In this document: positions 27,160 through 35,799 of the stretch, in pieces | How the letters are laid out: each line of letters begins with the position of its first letter | Numbering within the stretch: position 1 is the stretch's first letter | DNA from: Thermosynechococcus sichuanensis E542 | GTDB lineage: Bacteria > Cyanobacteriota > Cyanobacteriia > Thermosynechococcales > Thermosynechococcaceae | Assembly (NCBI RefSeq): GCF_003555505.1 | Contig: NZ_CP032152.1 | Coordinates: 1,466,001 to 1,530,000 of the forward strand | Length of the DNA: 64,000 nucleotides | Direction: 5' to 3' | Position numbers and translations under genes: made by a program | The notes under the pieces: model-generated | What the model was told of the DNA's origin: nothing | Database searches by the model: none | The model's input: the letters and a program-made list of their open reading frames with translations, nothing else

Positions 27160-27203
27160 GGCAGAATTTGTAGCAGCTTTCCTAGTGTAACAGATAGGTT
27201 TTA

Positions 27204-28214
27204 ATGACAACTAATAATGATAATAATTCGCTGCTGATTCTGGTCACTGGGGGCGCGGGCTATATTGGCAGCCATACCGTTTTGGCACTCCAGCAAGCTG
27301 GCTTTCAGGTGCTGATTTTAGATAGCCTTGAGCGAGGGCACCGCGATTTGGTCGAGTCCGTTCTCAAAACAGAACTCATTGTGGGTGACATTGGCGATCG
27401 CCCCCTCTTAGATTGGATTTTTCAAACCTATCCTGTGACGGCAGTGATGCACTTTGCTGCCTACATTGAAGTGGGCGAATCTGTCCGCTATCCCGATCGC
27501 TTTTATCAAAATAATGTTCACGGTGCCCTGACCCTCTTACAGGCGATGGTGGCCGCTGCGATTCCCTATTTTGTCTTTTCCTCCACCGCGGCGGTCTATG
27601 GCTTGCCCCCAGAGGTACCAATTCAAGAAACCTGTCCCTGTGCTCCCATTAATCCCTATGGTCGCTCCAAGTGGATGGTAGAGCAAATGGTGGGTGATCT
27701 AGGCAGTGCTTACGGCCTCAAGTCGGTGATTTTCCGTTACTTTAATGCAGCGGGTGCGGATCCCCACTCTCGGTTGGGGGAAGATCACCATCCAGAAACC
27801 CACTTAATTCCCCTTGTGTTACAAGCGGCCATGGGACAACGACCCTATATTTCCATCTACGGCATAGACTATCCCACCGCCGATGGCACGTGCATCCGCG
27901 ATTACATCCATGTCGTGGATTTAGCCCAAGCCCATGTGCTGGGATTAAAATACCTCTTGAGCGGCGGCGACTCGGAAGTTTTTAACTTGGGGAATGGCCA
28001 AGGCTTCTCGGTGCGGCAAATTATTGAAACGGCTCAGAGGGTCACAGGTTGTTCGATTCCAGTCGTTGAGGGCGATCGCCGAGCAGGAGACCCCGCAATC
28101 CTCATTGCCAATAGCGATCGCGCCCGCCGTGTCTTAGGCTGGCAGCCCCAGTACCCCGGCCTTGAGCAGATCATTGATCACGCTTGGCGATGGCACCAAC
28201 ACCGCCACGGATAG
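27204..28214 (+). CDS. galE: UDP-glucose 4-epimerase
   Basis: 336 residues of the extended SDR family. The NAD-binding motif [16 protein letters not shown] is at the N-terminus, the catalytic Ser is in [12 protein letters not shown], the Tyr-Lys pair is in [13 protein letters not shown], and the substrate region [31 protein letters not shown] is that of GalE. The enzyme interconverts UDP-glucose and UDP-galactose for cell-wall or glycolipid synthesis. It is divergent from prfC. The CARF-HEPN gene begins 47 bases downstream on the same strand. Confidence 0.95.
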   Translation: MTTNNDNNSLLILVTGGAGYIGSHTVLALQQAGFQVLILDSLERGHRDLVESVLKTELIVGDIGDRPLLDWIFQTYPVTAVMHFAAYIEVGESVRYPDRFYQNNVHGALTLLQAMVAAAIPYFVFSSTAAVYGLPPEVPIQETCPCAPINPYGRSKWMVEQMVGDLGSAYGLKSVIFRYFNAAGADPHSRLGEDHHPETHLIPLVLQAAMGQRPYISIYGIDYPTADGTCIRDYIHVVDLAQAHVLGLKYLLSGGDSEVFNLGNGQGFSVRQIIETAQRVTGCSIPVVEGDRRAGDPAILIANSDRARRVLGWQPQYPGLEQIIDHAWRWHQHRHG

Positions 28215-28261
28215 GAAAAGATTGCGGCAACATAGACAAAAGACCTTCTGTCAAAACCACT

Positions 28262-29527
28262 ATGAGCTGTAGCATTCTCCTTTCTTTTGTGGGTCATCAG
28301 GATCCCTACTCTGAAAAAACCAATCAAGAAGGCTCTATCGTTTCATTGGCAAAGTTTTTAGTCCAACAGCAACCGATCAAACGGGTTCTATTGCTCTATA
28401 CGGGGGATTTTCAACAACGGGCGATCGATACCAAGGACTGGCTCGGCAGTGAGCTGCAAATCGCCGAGGAGGCAATTCACTTAGAAGTGGTCAGCAGGGA
28501 ACTCTCCGCAGACCCGATTAATCCTGTCATTGCCGTCCAAGAGGCAAAACGCGCACTCACCCTAGCCAAGTATCATCAAACCGCCACAGACTGGCTAGAC
28601 TTGAATGGTTCTTCTGGCACCCCGGTCATGAAAGCTGCTTGGAGCATTCTCCAAGCAATCGAGACGCGACGCCGACTCCGGCTGTGGCAAGTGCGCAATC
28701 CCCAAGAAATTCGACCGGGTCAAGAGCGGGTATTTGCAGTGGACTTAAATGTCTTTCGCCAAGCGTTGGATCGCCAAGGGATTCAACAGCAGTTGGACAG
28801 TTACGACTACCAAGGGGCTGAAATTTCCCTTAAGAATAGCTCTATTGAGGCGCCTCTGGCCTTGGCACTGATCCGCTATGGCAAATATCGCCTTGCCCGC
28901 AATTACCACCAAGCCTTTGATGCCATTAACCCCTACCACACCGAGATCGAGAGGCTCTGGTTTCAGGAAATCGCCCAACTGCGACAAAATAATCGCCATG
29001 CCCTCTTCCGAGACATCTACTTTCAAGTCGTTGGCCTATTTACAGTGGGGCGCTATGCCGAAGCCCTGATTTTGGCCATGAGTTTGTACGAAAACCTATT
29101 GCAATACTTTGTGCAAGAAAAGGTAGGGCTTGAGGTTACCACGGATGCAAGGGATCGAGACCAGAGCTTGAACCTACTGCAACGCCACGATCAGGGTCGG
29201 CTTTGGCAATATCTCAGGAGCTACCAGCGCAAAAATGGCGATCGCCTGTTCCTTGATACCGTGACGCGGGAGCTTTTGCTAGCCGTTTTACAGTATGATT
29301 CCCAAACAATGGAGCTTGCTCCTCACTTCCAGCAGATCGAAGCCTACTACCAGCAACGCAATAACGTTGTCCATCAACTGGCAGGACTGGCCAAGGTTGA
29401 GGATATGCAGGAAGAGGTGCTGAATGCCCTGAAACAGATATTGAGCAAAGTGTTACCCCAAGAGCAATTGTCCCTCAATCCCTTCAAGGCCTTAAACCAC
29501 CTGATTGCTGAGCATCTCTCCCGCTGA
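28262..29527 (+). CDS. Csm6-like CARF-HEPN ribonuclease, stand-alone
   Basis: 421 residues from the ATG at 28262. The N-terminal half has the CARF pattern: a first strand SCSILLSFVGHQDPY, a second strand KRVLLLYTGDF, and the ligand-contact motif NGSSGTPVMKAAW at residues 115-127, close to the SSGTPQM motif of Csm6. The C-terminal half is helical with RNNVVH at residues 366-371, the R-x4-H catalytic motif of HEPN ribonucleases. Csm6 proteins are RNases switched on by cyclic oligoadenylate from type III CRISPR complexes. No cas10 or repeat array is in the window, so the activating signal would have to come from elsewhere. The gene's 3' end overlaps a nuclease gene on the other strand by 44 bases. 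Confidence 0.8.
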   Translation: MSCSILLSFVGHQDPYSEKTNQEGSIVSLAKFLVQQQPIKRVLLLYTGDFQQRAIDTKDWLGSELQIAEEAIHLEVVSRELSADPINPVIAVQEAKRALTLAKYHQTATDWLDLNGSSGTPVMKAAWSILQAIETRRRLRLWQVRNPQEIRPGQERVFAVDLNVFRQALDRQGIQQQLDSYDYQGAEISLKNSSIEAPLALALIRYGKYRLARNYHQAFDAINPYHTEIERLWFQEIAQLRQNNRHALFRDIYFQVVGLFTVGRYAEALILAMSLYENLLQYFVQEKVGLEVTTDARDRDQSLNLLQRHDQGRLWQYLRSYQRKNGDRLFLDTVTRELLLAVLQYDSQTMELAPHFQQIEAYYQQRNNVVHQLAGLAKVEDMQEEVLNALKQILSKVLPQEQLSLNPFKALNHLIAEHLSR

Positions 29528-30254
29528 AGCGATTCAATTGGCTGGATGAAGGATTTTGCGCCACGATGGTGATGACCTCAAATCCCCCGCGATCGCCCCT
29601 CAGATGATTTTCAAAGCCACGTGGATTGCGTAATCGATTATTAGGATCATAAATAAAACAAATTAATTTTCTAAAGCTCATTGCACTATGGCGATAGGCT
29701 TCTAGGTCTACTGCTAATTCTTGAAACAATTTCTTCTCATTGTTGTTTACTGAAGATACTTTTACTTCAATTGCAAACTTTTCATCAACAAGCATAAAGT
29801 CAATAAATCGACCATGGTAGTAGTGCTGAGGAATAGGGTACTCTCGTCTAATATCTGAGTTGGGAAACATATTTCTCAAGAGCTCTTCAAAGACAACTTG
29901 CACATCTTTCTCTTGGAAATTACTGGGAAGCTGTGAGTGTGCTTTACTGTAGAAATTGCGACATAGATCAAGAATTTGCTCTAGGGATGCTTGCTGGGAG
30001 TCATCTAAACTAACATCCGTTTTATCCCTTGGGGCGATCGCCCTTTGGGGTTGCTCACTAAGTAGAGCTTGCTGATTCTCTCGAATGGAAAACCAAGCCG
30101 CACTGAGACTAATTGAGACACCTCCCGTAGCTACAGCCATATTGCCATAGCCAATGCCCACGCCAGCACAGCCCAAGCCGAGTAGAACCGCCAGATCAGC
30201 CCACAGGCATTTGGTCGAGTACCCTAGAACACGCAAAATTTTTTCTCGCAGCAT
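29484..30254 (-). CDS. Membrane-anchored PD-(D/E)XK nuclease-like protein
   Basis: 256 residues from the ATG at 30254. Residues about 17-56 are two hydrophobic segments (LWADLAVLLGLGCAGVGIGY and AVATGGVSISLSAAWF). After a linker comes a nuclease-like domain: Glu in VFEELLRNMF (123), Asp152 in HGRFIDFMLVD and Glu163/Lys165 in FAIEVKVSS, the D...ExK core of the PD-(D/E)XK fold, which appears intact. The region is AT-rich compared with neighbours, a sign of transfer. Tail-to-tail overlap with the CARF-HEPN gene suggests a joint defence-type role, but the two genes are on opposite strands. A restriction-like or RmuC-like nuclease is the alternative reading. Confidence 0.7.
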   Translation of the reverse strand: MLREKILRVLGYSTKCLWADLAVLLGLGCAGVGIGYGNMAVATGGVSISLSAAWFSIRENQQALLSEQPQRAIAPRDKTDVSLDDSQQASLEQILDLCRNFYSKAHSQLPSNFQEKDVQVVFEELLRNMFPNSDIRREYPIPQHYYHGRFIDFMLVDEKFAIEVKVSSVNNNEKKLFQELAVDLEAYRHSAMSFRKLICFIYDPNNRLRNPRGFENHLRGDRGGFEVITIVAQNPSSSQLNRFSGRDAQQSGGLRP

Positions 30255-30357
30255 AGATTGATAAAATATTTTTGGGGTTAAGTTACCATGGCAATGTCCC
30301 TCAGAGCAAGACATAAACAATAATCCATGATTCATTAACTCCAAGACACACAAATAG

Positions 30358-30384
30358 CAAAAAGCCCACCCCAAGAGGCAGGCT
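30358..30384 (-). terminator. Intrinsic terminator of the hli gene
   Basis: On the minus strand AGCCTGCC pairs imperfectly with GGTGGGCT around a short loop, and the stem is followed by five T. It lies about 65 bases after the stop of the high-light-inducible gene, in the 194-base gap that otherwise shows no gene. Confidence 0.55.
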
Positions 30385-30448
30385 GACCCATTCCATGAAT
30401 TTTTTGTTCTTGCTAACAGCGTGATGCGCCTAAGAGCGCAGCAACGAC

Positions 30449-30658
30449 CTAGAGACTATTCAAAAAGCCGATCAGACCGTGACCGGTGATCACTTCCAAG
30501 GCCAACAGGGAAATAAACCCAATCATGGCCAAGCGGCCATTGAAAAGTTCCGCGTAGGGAGTAAACCCAGCCTGCGGCTCACTCATCACGTACATTTTGG
30601 GTTCAATGGCAAAGTTGTTCATTTTGCCTTGATCATCAATGATGCTGCCACCTTTCAT
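30449..30658 (-). CDS. High-light-inducible protein (CAB/ELIP/HLIP family)
   Basis: 69 residues with a single membrane helix containing the chlorophyll-binding motif [20 protein letters not shown], as in Hli/Scp proteins, and a hydrophilic N-terminus. These thylakoid proteins bind chlorophyll and carotenoid, protect assembling photosystem II and are induced by strong light. GGAG 8 bases before the ATG is a good ribosome-binding site. An HLR1-like repeat lies at the predicted promoter, consistent with repression by RpaB in low light. Confidence 0.95.
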   Translation of the reverse strand: MKGGSIIDDQGKMNNFAIEPKMYVMSEPQAGFTPYAELFNGRLAMIGFISLLALEVITGHGLIGFLNSL

Positions 30659-30673
30659 ATTGGTACTCCGTTT

Positions 30674-30689
30674 GTTACAAAGTGTTTCA
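30674..30689. promoter_or_regulatory. HLR1-like site for RpaB (GTTACA-N4-GTTTCA)
   Basis: Two hexamers spaced by four bases match the HLR1 consensus of high-light genes with one mismatch. The site overlaps the predicted start point downstream of a TATATT-type -10 (minus strand, about 30694-30699), the position at which RpaB acts as a repressor in low light. The location is read from the sequence; binding is inferred. Confidence 0.6.
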
Positions 30690-30843
30690 TGTTCTTAATA
30701 TAACTTAACACTTCTTTCGGGGAATGGCAAGGGCGACTGATTTTCTTAAGATTTACGGCTGATTCAGCAGTTCTTACTGGCCACAGGCATGTTTTAAGAC
30801 AGCAGTGTGCTAAAGATGGGGGTGGGAATCACCCGCTGGTGTC

Positions 30844-31827
30844 ATGAGTCGTTTCTCTTTCCTCCGTCTCTCTCAAGCTCCTAAACGTCAGGTAGGCGGG
30901 CATCGATCTGGGGTGGCCAAGTTTCTCCTGCAACCGCCACAATGGTTATCCCTTGCCTTGCGCTTGCGTGGCTCGGTTATTCCAGCCATTCTCTCAGAAG
31001 TGCTTTTTTGTGGGGGGTTTGGCCTCCTTGTTACAGTGATCGATCAATACGTGATCAATGTTCACTGGCCAGTGCTGGGCACTTTAATCCCTTCAATTGT
31101 GCTGGGGTTGCTCCTTGTGTTTCGCACCAACACTGCCTATGAGCGTTTTTGGGAAGGCCGCCGCCAATGGGGCAATATTGTCAATAACTCCCGTAGCTTG
31201 ACGCGCTTGATGTGGACGGCCATTGACGAAAATAATCCCGAGGATCATCAAGGCAAAATTGATGCGGTTCATTTAGTGGGAGCGTTTGCGATCGCCACCA
31301 AGCAACACCTACGGGGGGAGTCCTTTGCTGAACTAGACCCCCTGCTCAAGCCCCACCAATACAAAGAACTGCAAACCGTACAAAATGTCCCCTTGCGCAT
31401 TGCCCTGTGGATTGAGGATTATCTGCACCAACAACATCGCCGCGGCCACCTGTCCCTATATCAACTCACGTACATGGATGAACTGCTCGTGCAACTGGTG
31501 GATGCCATGGGGGCCTGTGAACGCATACTAAAAACACCGATGCCCCTTGCCTATGCCATTCATCTCAAACAGTTGTTATTCCTCTATTGCCTGTTACTGC
31601 CCTTTCAACTGGTGGATAACCTTGGGTGGTGGACCGGCTCAATGGTGGGACTAATTGCCTTTACCCTCTTTGGCGTTGAGGAAATTGGTATCGAAATTGA
31701 AAATCCCTTTGGCCGTGACCTCAATGATCTCCCCTTAGATGCAATTTGCCTAACAATGCAGCAGAATATCAATGACCTCATTAGTGCGCCTAGGCAGCGG
31801 CATCGCTCCCCTCAGCCTTTTTCCTAA
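30844..31827 (+). CDS. Bestrophin-family ion channel
   Basis: 327 residues. The signature blocks are the second helix region VLGLLLVFRTNTAYERFWEGRRQWGNIVNNSR and YCLLLPFQLVDNLGWWTGSMV, then FGVEEIGIEIENPFGRDLNDLPLDAIC, which is close to the Ca-clasp segment of eukaryotic bestrophins. About four membrane helices are expected. Cyanobacterial members are pentameric anion channels, some proposed to pass bicarbonate into the thylakoid lumen. The gene is followed after 23 bases by the P-type ATPase gene, but a functional link is not evident. Confidence 0.92.
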   Translation: MSRFSFLRLSQAPKRQVGGHRSGVAKFLLQPPQWLSLALRLRGSVIPAILSEVLFCGGFGLLVTVIDQYVINVHWPVLGTLIPSIVLGLLLVFRTNTAYERFWEGRRQWGNIVNNSRSLTRLMWTAIDENNPEDHQGKIDAVHLVGAFAIATKQHLRGESFAELDPLLKPHQYKELQTVQNVPLRIALWIEDYLHQQHRRGHLSLYQLTYMDELLVQLVDAMGACERILKTPMPLAYAIHLKQLLFLYCLLLPFQLVDNLGWWTGSMVGLIAFTLFGVEEIGIEIENPFGRDLNDLPLDAICLTMQQNINDLISAPRQRHRSPQPFS

Positions 31828-31850
31828 CGGATTCCCATGGGTAGTTGACC

Positions 31851-34157
31851 ATGACTGCAACTGTGCTTTCCCCGCCGCCAGCAAGAGTTCATTACGCAGT
31901 GGTGCATCATCTACCGGGGCGGGTGCGGTTGCGAATTCCCCGCCTACAATATGACGATCGCTATGGGCGGCAACTGCAAGCTCTCTTTGCCCAAGAAGAC
32001 AGTGTGCAACAAATTCGCCTCAACTTGCCCGCCGCTAGCTTGATTGTTCAATACAGTCCCGAAGCTGAAAACCCCCTTCACCGCTTTGGCCAATTGATTC
32101 AGGCCGCAGCAGATGAGCGTTTACCCCTAGCGGGGATGCTGCCCATTGATAAGTTGGTGTATTCCCCTTGGAACACCACTTACTTTATCAAGAAAATGGC
32201 GTTACCCACCTTGGCGCTGGCGATCGTGGCGCTGCTACCAGTACAAACCCCCTTCTACCCTGCCATTGTCGCCACTGTCATTGCGGTTGTGGCACTGCCC
32301 ACCTTCCAAGCAGCCCTAGAGAGCCTCGAACACCGCCATCTCAACGTCACCCAACTGGAATCCCTCTGGACCATTCTGCATACGCTGCAAGGGGAATACA
32401 TGGCGCCAGTCTTGGCTGCCTTTATGGGTCAAGTGGGCGGGTCGCTGCGGGACATGACCGCTCAAGTGGGGGAAAACCAAGTCTTTGACCCCCTCGATCA
32501 ACAGCGGACCTATTGGGTAGAGCGGGGTGGCACTCGCCAAAATGTCTCTGTGCGCGAGCTACAGGTGGGCGATCGCGTGATTGTGGCCGCCGGATCTGCG
32601 GTGCCTGTGGATGGTACCGTGCTTTGGGGATCTGCGGTGATTCAGCGGCAGTTTCTCACGGGAGAGTCGGATCTATTGCCCTGTGAACCTGAGCAAACAG
32701 TGCTTGCCTCTTCCCTTGTGGTGCGGGGACAAATTTGCGTTGTTGCTGAAGCCGTCGGTGAAGAGACGCAGGTGGGCAAAACGCTGCAACTAGCTCGCCA
32801 AGCGCCCCAACTGGATACCCGCATTGAAAACTACGCTGAGGAAATCTCCAACCAAGCCATTTTGCCGGCAATGGGCGTTGCTGCCATTGTTTATGGGTTC
32901 ACCTTGGATGCCCATCGGGCGATCGCCCCCCTGCAATTGGACTTTGGTGCCGGTATTGGCATTACCATTCCCACTGCCATTTTGGCAGCCCTCACCCATG
33001 CGCCCCATGTCGGGGTTTATTTTCGCAATGGCCGCGCCCTTGAACTCTTCTCACGGGTCAATGTCATTGTTTTTGACAAAACTGGCACGCTAACGGAAGT
33101 GAAGGGAACCATTGTGGGGGTGAATCTCCTCAAGCCCGGCCTAAGTGAGCAAACGCTGCTCTATTGGCTGGCAACCGTGGAACAGTCCATCAATCATCCC
33201 TTTGCCCTTGCCATCCTTGAGTATGCGGCTGAACGCGGGATTGAGGGGGGGATCTTTAGCAACTGGGTCTATGAGCCAGGGAAGGGGGTGGCGGCAACCG
33301 TAGAGGGGCAAGAGATTTTGGTGGGCACTCCCCAACTGATGCGCGATCGCCAAGTGCCCATTGATCTTGATGAACTGCGCACCCATGAAGGTGTGCTCTG
33401 GAACCGCTCCCTTGTGTGCGTTGCCTGTAATGGTGAACTGGTGGCACTGGTGTTCTATAGCAACCCTGTGCGTTCTGAAGCTGCTAGTGTGATTGCCGCT
33501 CTGCAACAGCGGGGCATTGAGTGCTATATGGTCACGGGGGATCACCACGAGGTGGCCAATGCGGTGGGCTATGCCACTGGCTTTCGTCTCGGTCAAATTT
33601 ATACGAATATGCTGCCAGAGGACAAAGTCGAACTCTTGAAGAAGTTCAAAAATGGCGGCAAAAAAGTCGTGGCCTATGTGGGGGAAGGCTTTAATGATAC
33701 GGCGGCAATGGCCTATGCCGATATTTCCATTACCCTTTCTGAAGGCAGTGATGCGGCGCGGCAAACCGCAGATATTCTCTTAATGAACAATAGCCTTGAG
33801 GGACTGGTGCAGGCGATCGCCCTCAGCCAAGAGGTGATGAACATTATCAATCAAAATATCGCCCTTGTGGTTATTCCCAATGTCAGTGTGGTTTTGGCGG
33901 GGGTCTTTTTGAGCTTGCATCCAGTCATTGCGGTTTTGATTAGCAATGGGGCAACCCTTTTGGCGGAACTGAATAGCCTGCGCATCCTCACCGACTATCG
34001 CCCCGTCCAGATTGAGCAGAAACCCAATAGGGGTCGCTCCCAAGCGGGGGTTCTCGATATTCCTTGGAAAAAACGCCCTCGCCGCAGTTTTGGTCATTTC
34101 GGCAGCAAGTTGAGTTCTGAGTCCCCGAGCAATGGCCACATCCCCTCAGAAACTTGA
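31851..34157 (+). CDS. P1B-type (heavy-metal) ATPase with a divergent ion motif
   Basis: 768 residues from the ATG at 31851. The N-terminus (residues 1-90) is a metal-domain-like fold without a CxxC. The actuator loop has LTGESDLLP, the phosphorylated Asp is D409 in FDKTGTLTEV, and the hinge is GEGFNDTAAM, where the first Asp of GDGxND is Glu (E612). The helix that carries CPC in P1B ATPases reads LDFGAGIGITIPTAIL (about 363-378), so Phe-Gly-Ala stands in the CPC place. Metal selectivity therefore cannot be read from the usual rules and could be altered or lost. The 3' end overlaps the recombinase gene by 26 bases. Confidence 0.88.
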   Translation: MTATVLSPPPARVHYAVVHHLPGRVRLRIPRLQYDDRYGRQLQALFAQEDSVQQIRLNLPAASLIVQYSPEAENPLHRFGQLIQAAADERLPLAGMLPIDKLVYSPWNTTYFIKKMALPTLALAIVALLPVQTPFYPAIVATVIAVVALPTFQAALESLEHRHLNVTQLESLWTILHTLQGEYMAPVLAAFMGQVGGSLRDMTAQVGENQVFDPLDQQRTYWVERGGTRQNVSVRELQVGDRVIVAAGSAVPVDGTVLWGSAVIQRQFLTGESDLLPCEPEQTVLASSLVVRGQICVVAEAVGEETQVGKTLQLARQAPQLDTRIENYAEEISNQAILPAMGVAAIVYGFTLDAHRAIAPLQLDFGAGIGITIPTAILAALTHAPHVGVYFRNGRALELFSRVNVIVFDKTGTLTEVKGTIVGVNLLKPGLSEQTLLYWLATVEQSINHPFALAILEYAAERGIEGGIFSNWVYEPGKGVAATVEGQEILVGTPQLMRDRQVPIDLDELRTHEGVLWNRSLVCVACNGELVALVFYSNPVRSEAASVIAALQQRGIECYMVTGDHHEVANAVGYATGFRLGQIYTNMLPEDKVELLKKFKNGGKKVVAYVGEGFNDTAAMAYADISITLSEGSDAARQTADILLMNNSLEGLVQAIALSQEVMNIINQNIALVVIPNVSVVLAGVFLSLHPVIAVLISNGATLLAELNSLRILTDYRPVQIEQKPNRGRSQAGVLDIPWKKRPRRSFGHFGSKLSSESPSNGHIPSET

Positions 34158-35280
34158 CCAACAACTTCAGCAGGTCAATCAACGCCTCAAACTGGCGCAG
34201 TTGGGTCTGCAAATTGAACAACGCGGCCAACGCCTCAACCTGCGCGGTACCCTGCCGCCACGGCCGGGTAGTCATCGGCTCCGCCCCCACCAACAGCGTT
34301 TAAGTCTAGGGTTGCCTGCCACCCCCAGCGGTCTTAAAGCAGCGGAAAAGGAAGCCAAAATTATTGCCGCCAAATTACTGGAAAACAGCTTTCGCTGGCA
34401 GGACTACGAACGGGTCAAGGGGTTAGGGCACCTTGGGGAGTTATCCTTGGGGGCGCAAATTGCCGCCTTTGAAACGGCATTGTTAGCTCAAGGGACTCTC
34501 AGCCGCACGACGTGGGAAACCGCCTATGCCCCCTATTTGCGACGGTTGCTCAAGGCCGCCGCTGCCCATCCCGACCATTCGTTAGCAGAACTAATTTATG
34601 GTCTGTTGCGGCAAATCCCCGCCCACAAGCGACAGCGGCAGGTGGCCTGTACTGCCTTTCAAGGGTTTTGTCGGTTCCTAGGGGTGGAGTTACCAATTCC
34701 CCTTGCTCAGTTTTGGGGCACCTATTCGCGGCGATCGCTCCAACCACGGGAGTTACCCAGTGATGAGGAGATTCTAGCGGCCTACCACCAGATTCCCAAT
34801 CCCCAGTGGCGGTATGTCTATGGCTTGATGGCCACCTATGGCCTGCGCAATCACGAGGTGTTCTTCTGCGATTTAAGGGGCCTTGTCAGCGGTGACCCCG
34901 AAGGGATGATCGAGGTGCAGGACACCACAAAAACCGGCTGCCATCAGGTGTGGCCTTTTCCTCCCCAGTGGGTTGAGGTGTTTGGCTTGCGATCGCCCCA
35001 GTTGCCAAGGATCAAGACGGATTTGACCCAAACAACCCTACAACGCATTGGCCAACGGGTAAATCAACAGTTTCGCCGCTATGGCTTGCCCTTTCGTCCC
35101 TATGATTTGCGCCATGCGTGGGCAGTGCGCACCATTCACTATGGGTTACCCGATACGGTTGCCGCACGAATGATGGGACACAGCGTGGCAATTCACACTC
35201 AAACCTATCACCGCTGGCTGACCCTGCGAGATCAACGGCAGGCAGTGGCTCGTGTCCTTAGTCAATCCGAATGCTCTTGA
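34132..35280 (+). CDS. Tyrosine recombinase/integrase-family protein
   Basis: 382 residues. The C-terminal half carries the catalytic set: first Arg in ATYGLRNHEVFFCDL, the second in PYDLRHAWAVRTIHYG, the His in MMGHSVAIHTQ and the nucleophile Tyr in TYHRW. The N-terminal half is a Gln/Arg-rich arm (residues 1-110) unlike the SAM-like core domain of XerC/D. The first 26 bases lie inside the P-type ATPase gene, so it is translated with it. No att site, excisionase or phage gene is visible, so it seems to be a resident gene and not part of an integrated element. Confidence 0.88.
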   Translation: MATSPQKLDQQLQQVNQRLKLAQLGLQIEQRGQRLNLRGTLPPRPGSHRLRPHQQRLSLGLPATPSGLKAAEKEAKIIAAKLLENSFRWQDYERVKGLGHLGELSLGAQIAAFETALLAQGTLSRTTWETAYAPYLRRLLKAAAAHPDHSLAELIYGLLRQIPAHKRQRQVACTAFQGFCRFLGVELPIPLAQFWGTYSRRSLQPRELPSDEEILAAYHQIPNPQWRYVYGLMATYGLRNHEVFFCDLRGLVSGDPEGMIEVQDTTKTGCHQVWPFPPQWVEVFGLRSPQLPRIKTDLTQTTLQRIGQRVNQQFRRYGLPFRPYDLRHAWAVRTIHYGLPDTVAARMMGHSVAIHTQTYHRWLTLRDQRQAVARVLSQSECS

Positions 35281-35461
35281 AGTCGCTGGGGGGAGGCGGT
35301 GGCGGACTGGGGGGCTGATAGTCGCCATACTGCTTGAGCCAATCGCTGACGGGTTTTTGATCAAGGCTCAACCCCAACAAGCCAGAGACAAAGCCGCCCA
35401 TAAAGGCAACGGGTTTTTGGCTGAACTCTTTGACAAGGGGCGCTAATTCGCTCAAGAACAT
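35258..35461 (-). CDS. Small cyanobacterial protein with Pro-rich tail
   Basis: 67 residues from the ATG at 35461 (a TTG two codons upstream is possible). The N-terminal part MFLSELAPLVKEFSQKPVAFMGGFVSGLLGLSL is amphipathic to hydrophobic, followed by a PPSPPPPPP tract and a basic end. The composition suggests a membrane-associated small protein, and similar proteins occur in other cyanobacteria as far as I recall. Its 3' end overlaps the recombinase gene by 23 bases. Function unknown. Confidence 0.65.
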   Translation of the reverse strand: MFLSELAPLVKEFSQKPVAFMGGFVSGLLGLSLDQKPVSDWLKQYGDYQPPSPPPPPPSDFKSIRID

Positions 35462-35525
35462 AGGCAATCTGGCAATATCAGCACAGGTTTTCTCACTGAT
35501 TGTAGCTTAGGCACCGAGAAACAGC

Positions 35526-35789
35526 CTAAAATTTGGCACGAACCACAAATTCATAATCGCCCCCCGGCTCCAGTTGATAATCCTGCGCCTCCAGAAATCG
35601 CCCCAAGGGTTCTTTGATCAGGGCACGGCCAAGGGCTGGAGAAATTAGCAGTTTTTTCGCCTTAAATTGCCAGCAAAATTCCCACTGGTACTCGCTGGCG
35701 CAGACGTGGCCACGAATGTGACCCTCTTGCCAACTTTGGGCAATGATGCGGACATAGGCCGTCGTTTGGGGTAGGGAATGGGGAGCCAC
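35526..35789 (-). CDS. DUF3146-like small cyanobacterial protein
   Basis: 87 residues started by a GTG. The sequence (TTAYVRIIAQSWQEGHIRG to LGRALIKEPLGRFLEAQDYQLEPGGDYEF) is what I remember for the cyanobacterial family DUF3146. A mixed beta/alpha fold without membrane segments is likely. It is transcribed with the Hsp70-family gene, 10 bases downstream of it. Function unknown. Confidence 0.75.
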   Translation of the reverse strand: MAPHSLPQTTAYVRIIAQSWQEGHIRGHVCASEYQWEFCWQFKAKKLLISPALGRALIKEPLGRFLEAQDYQLEPGGDYEFVVRAKF

Positions 35790-35799
35790 AATGCCTCGG

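Noticed and set aside
28000..30400. Possible CRISPR array or cas operon beside the CARF-HEPN gene
   Set aside because: No regularly spaced repeats and no other cas-type protein were found in the neighbourhood.
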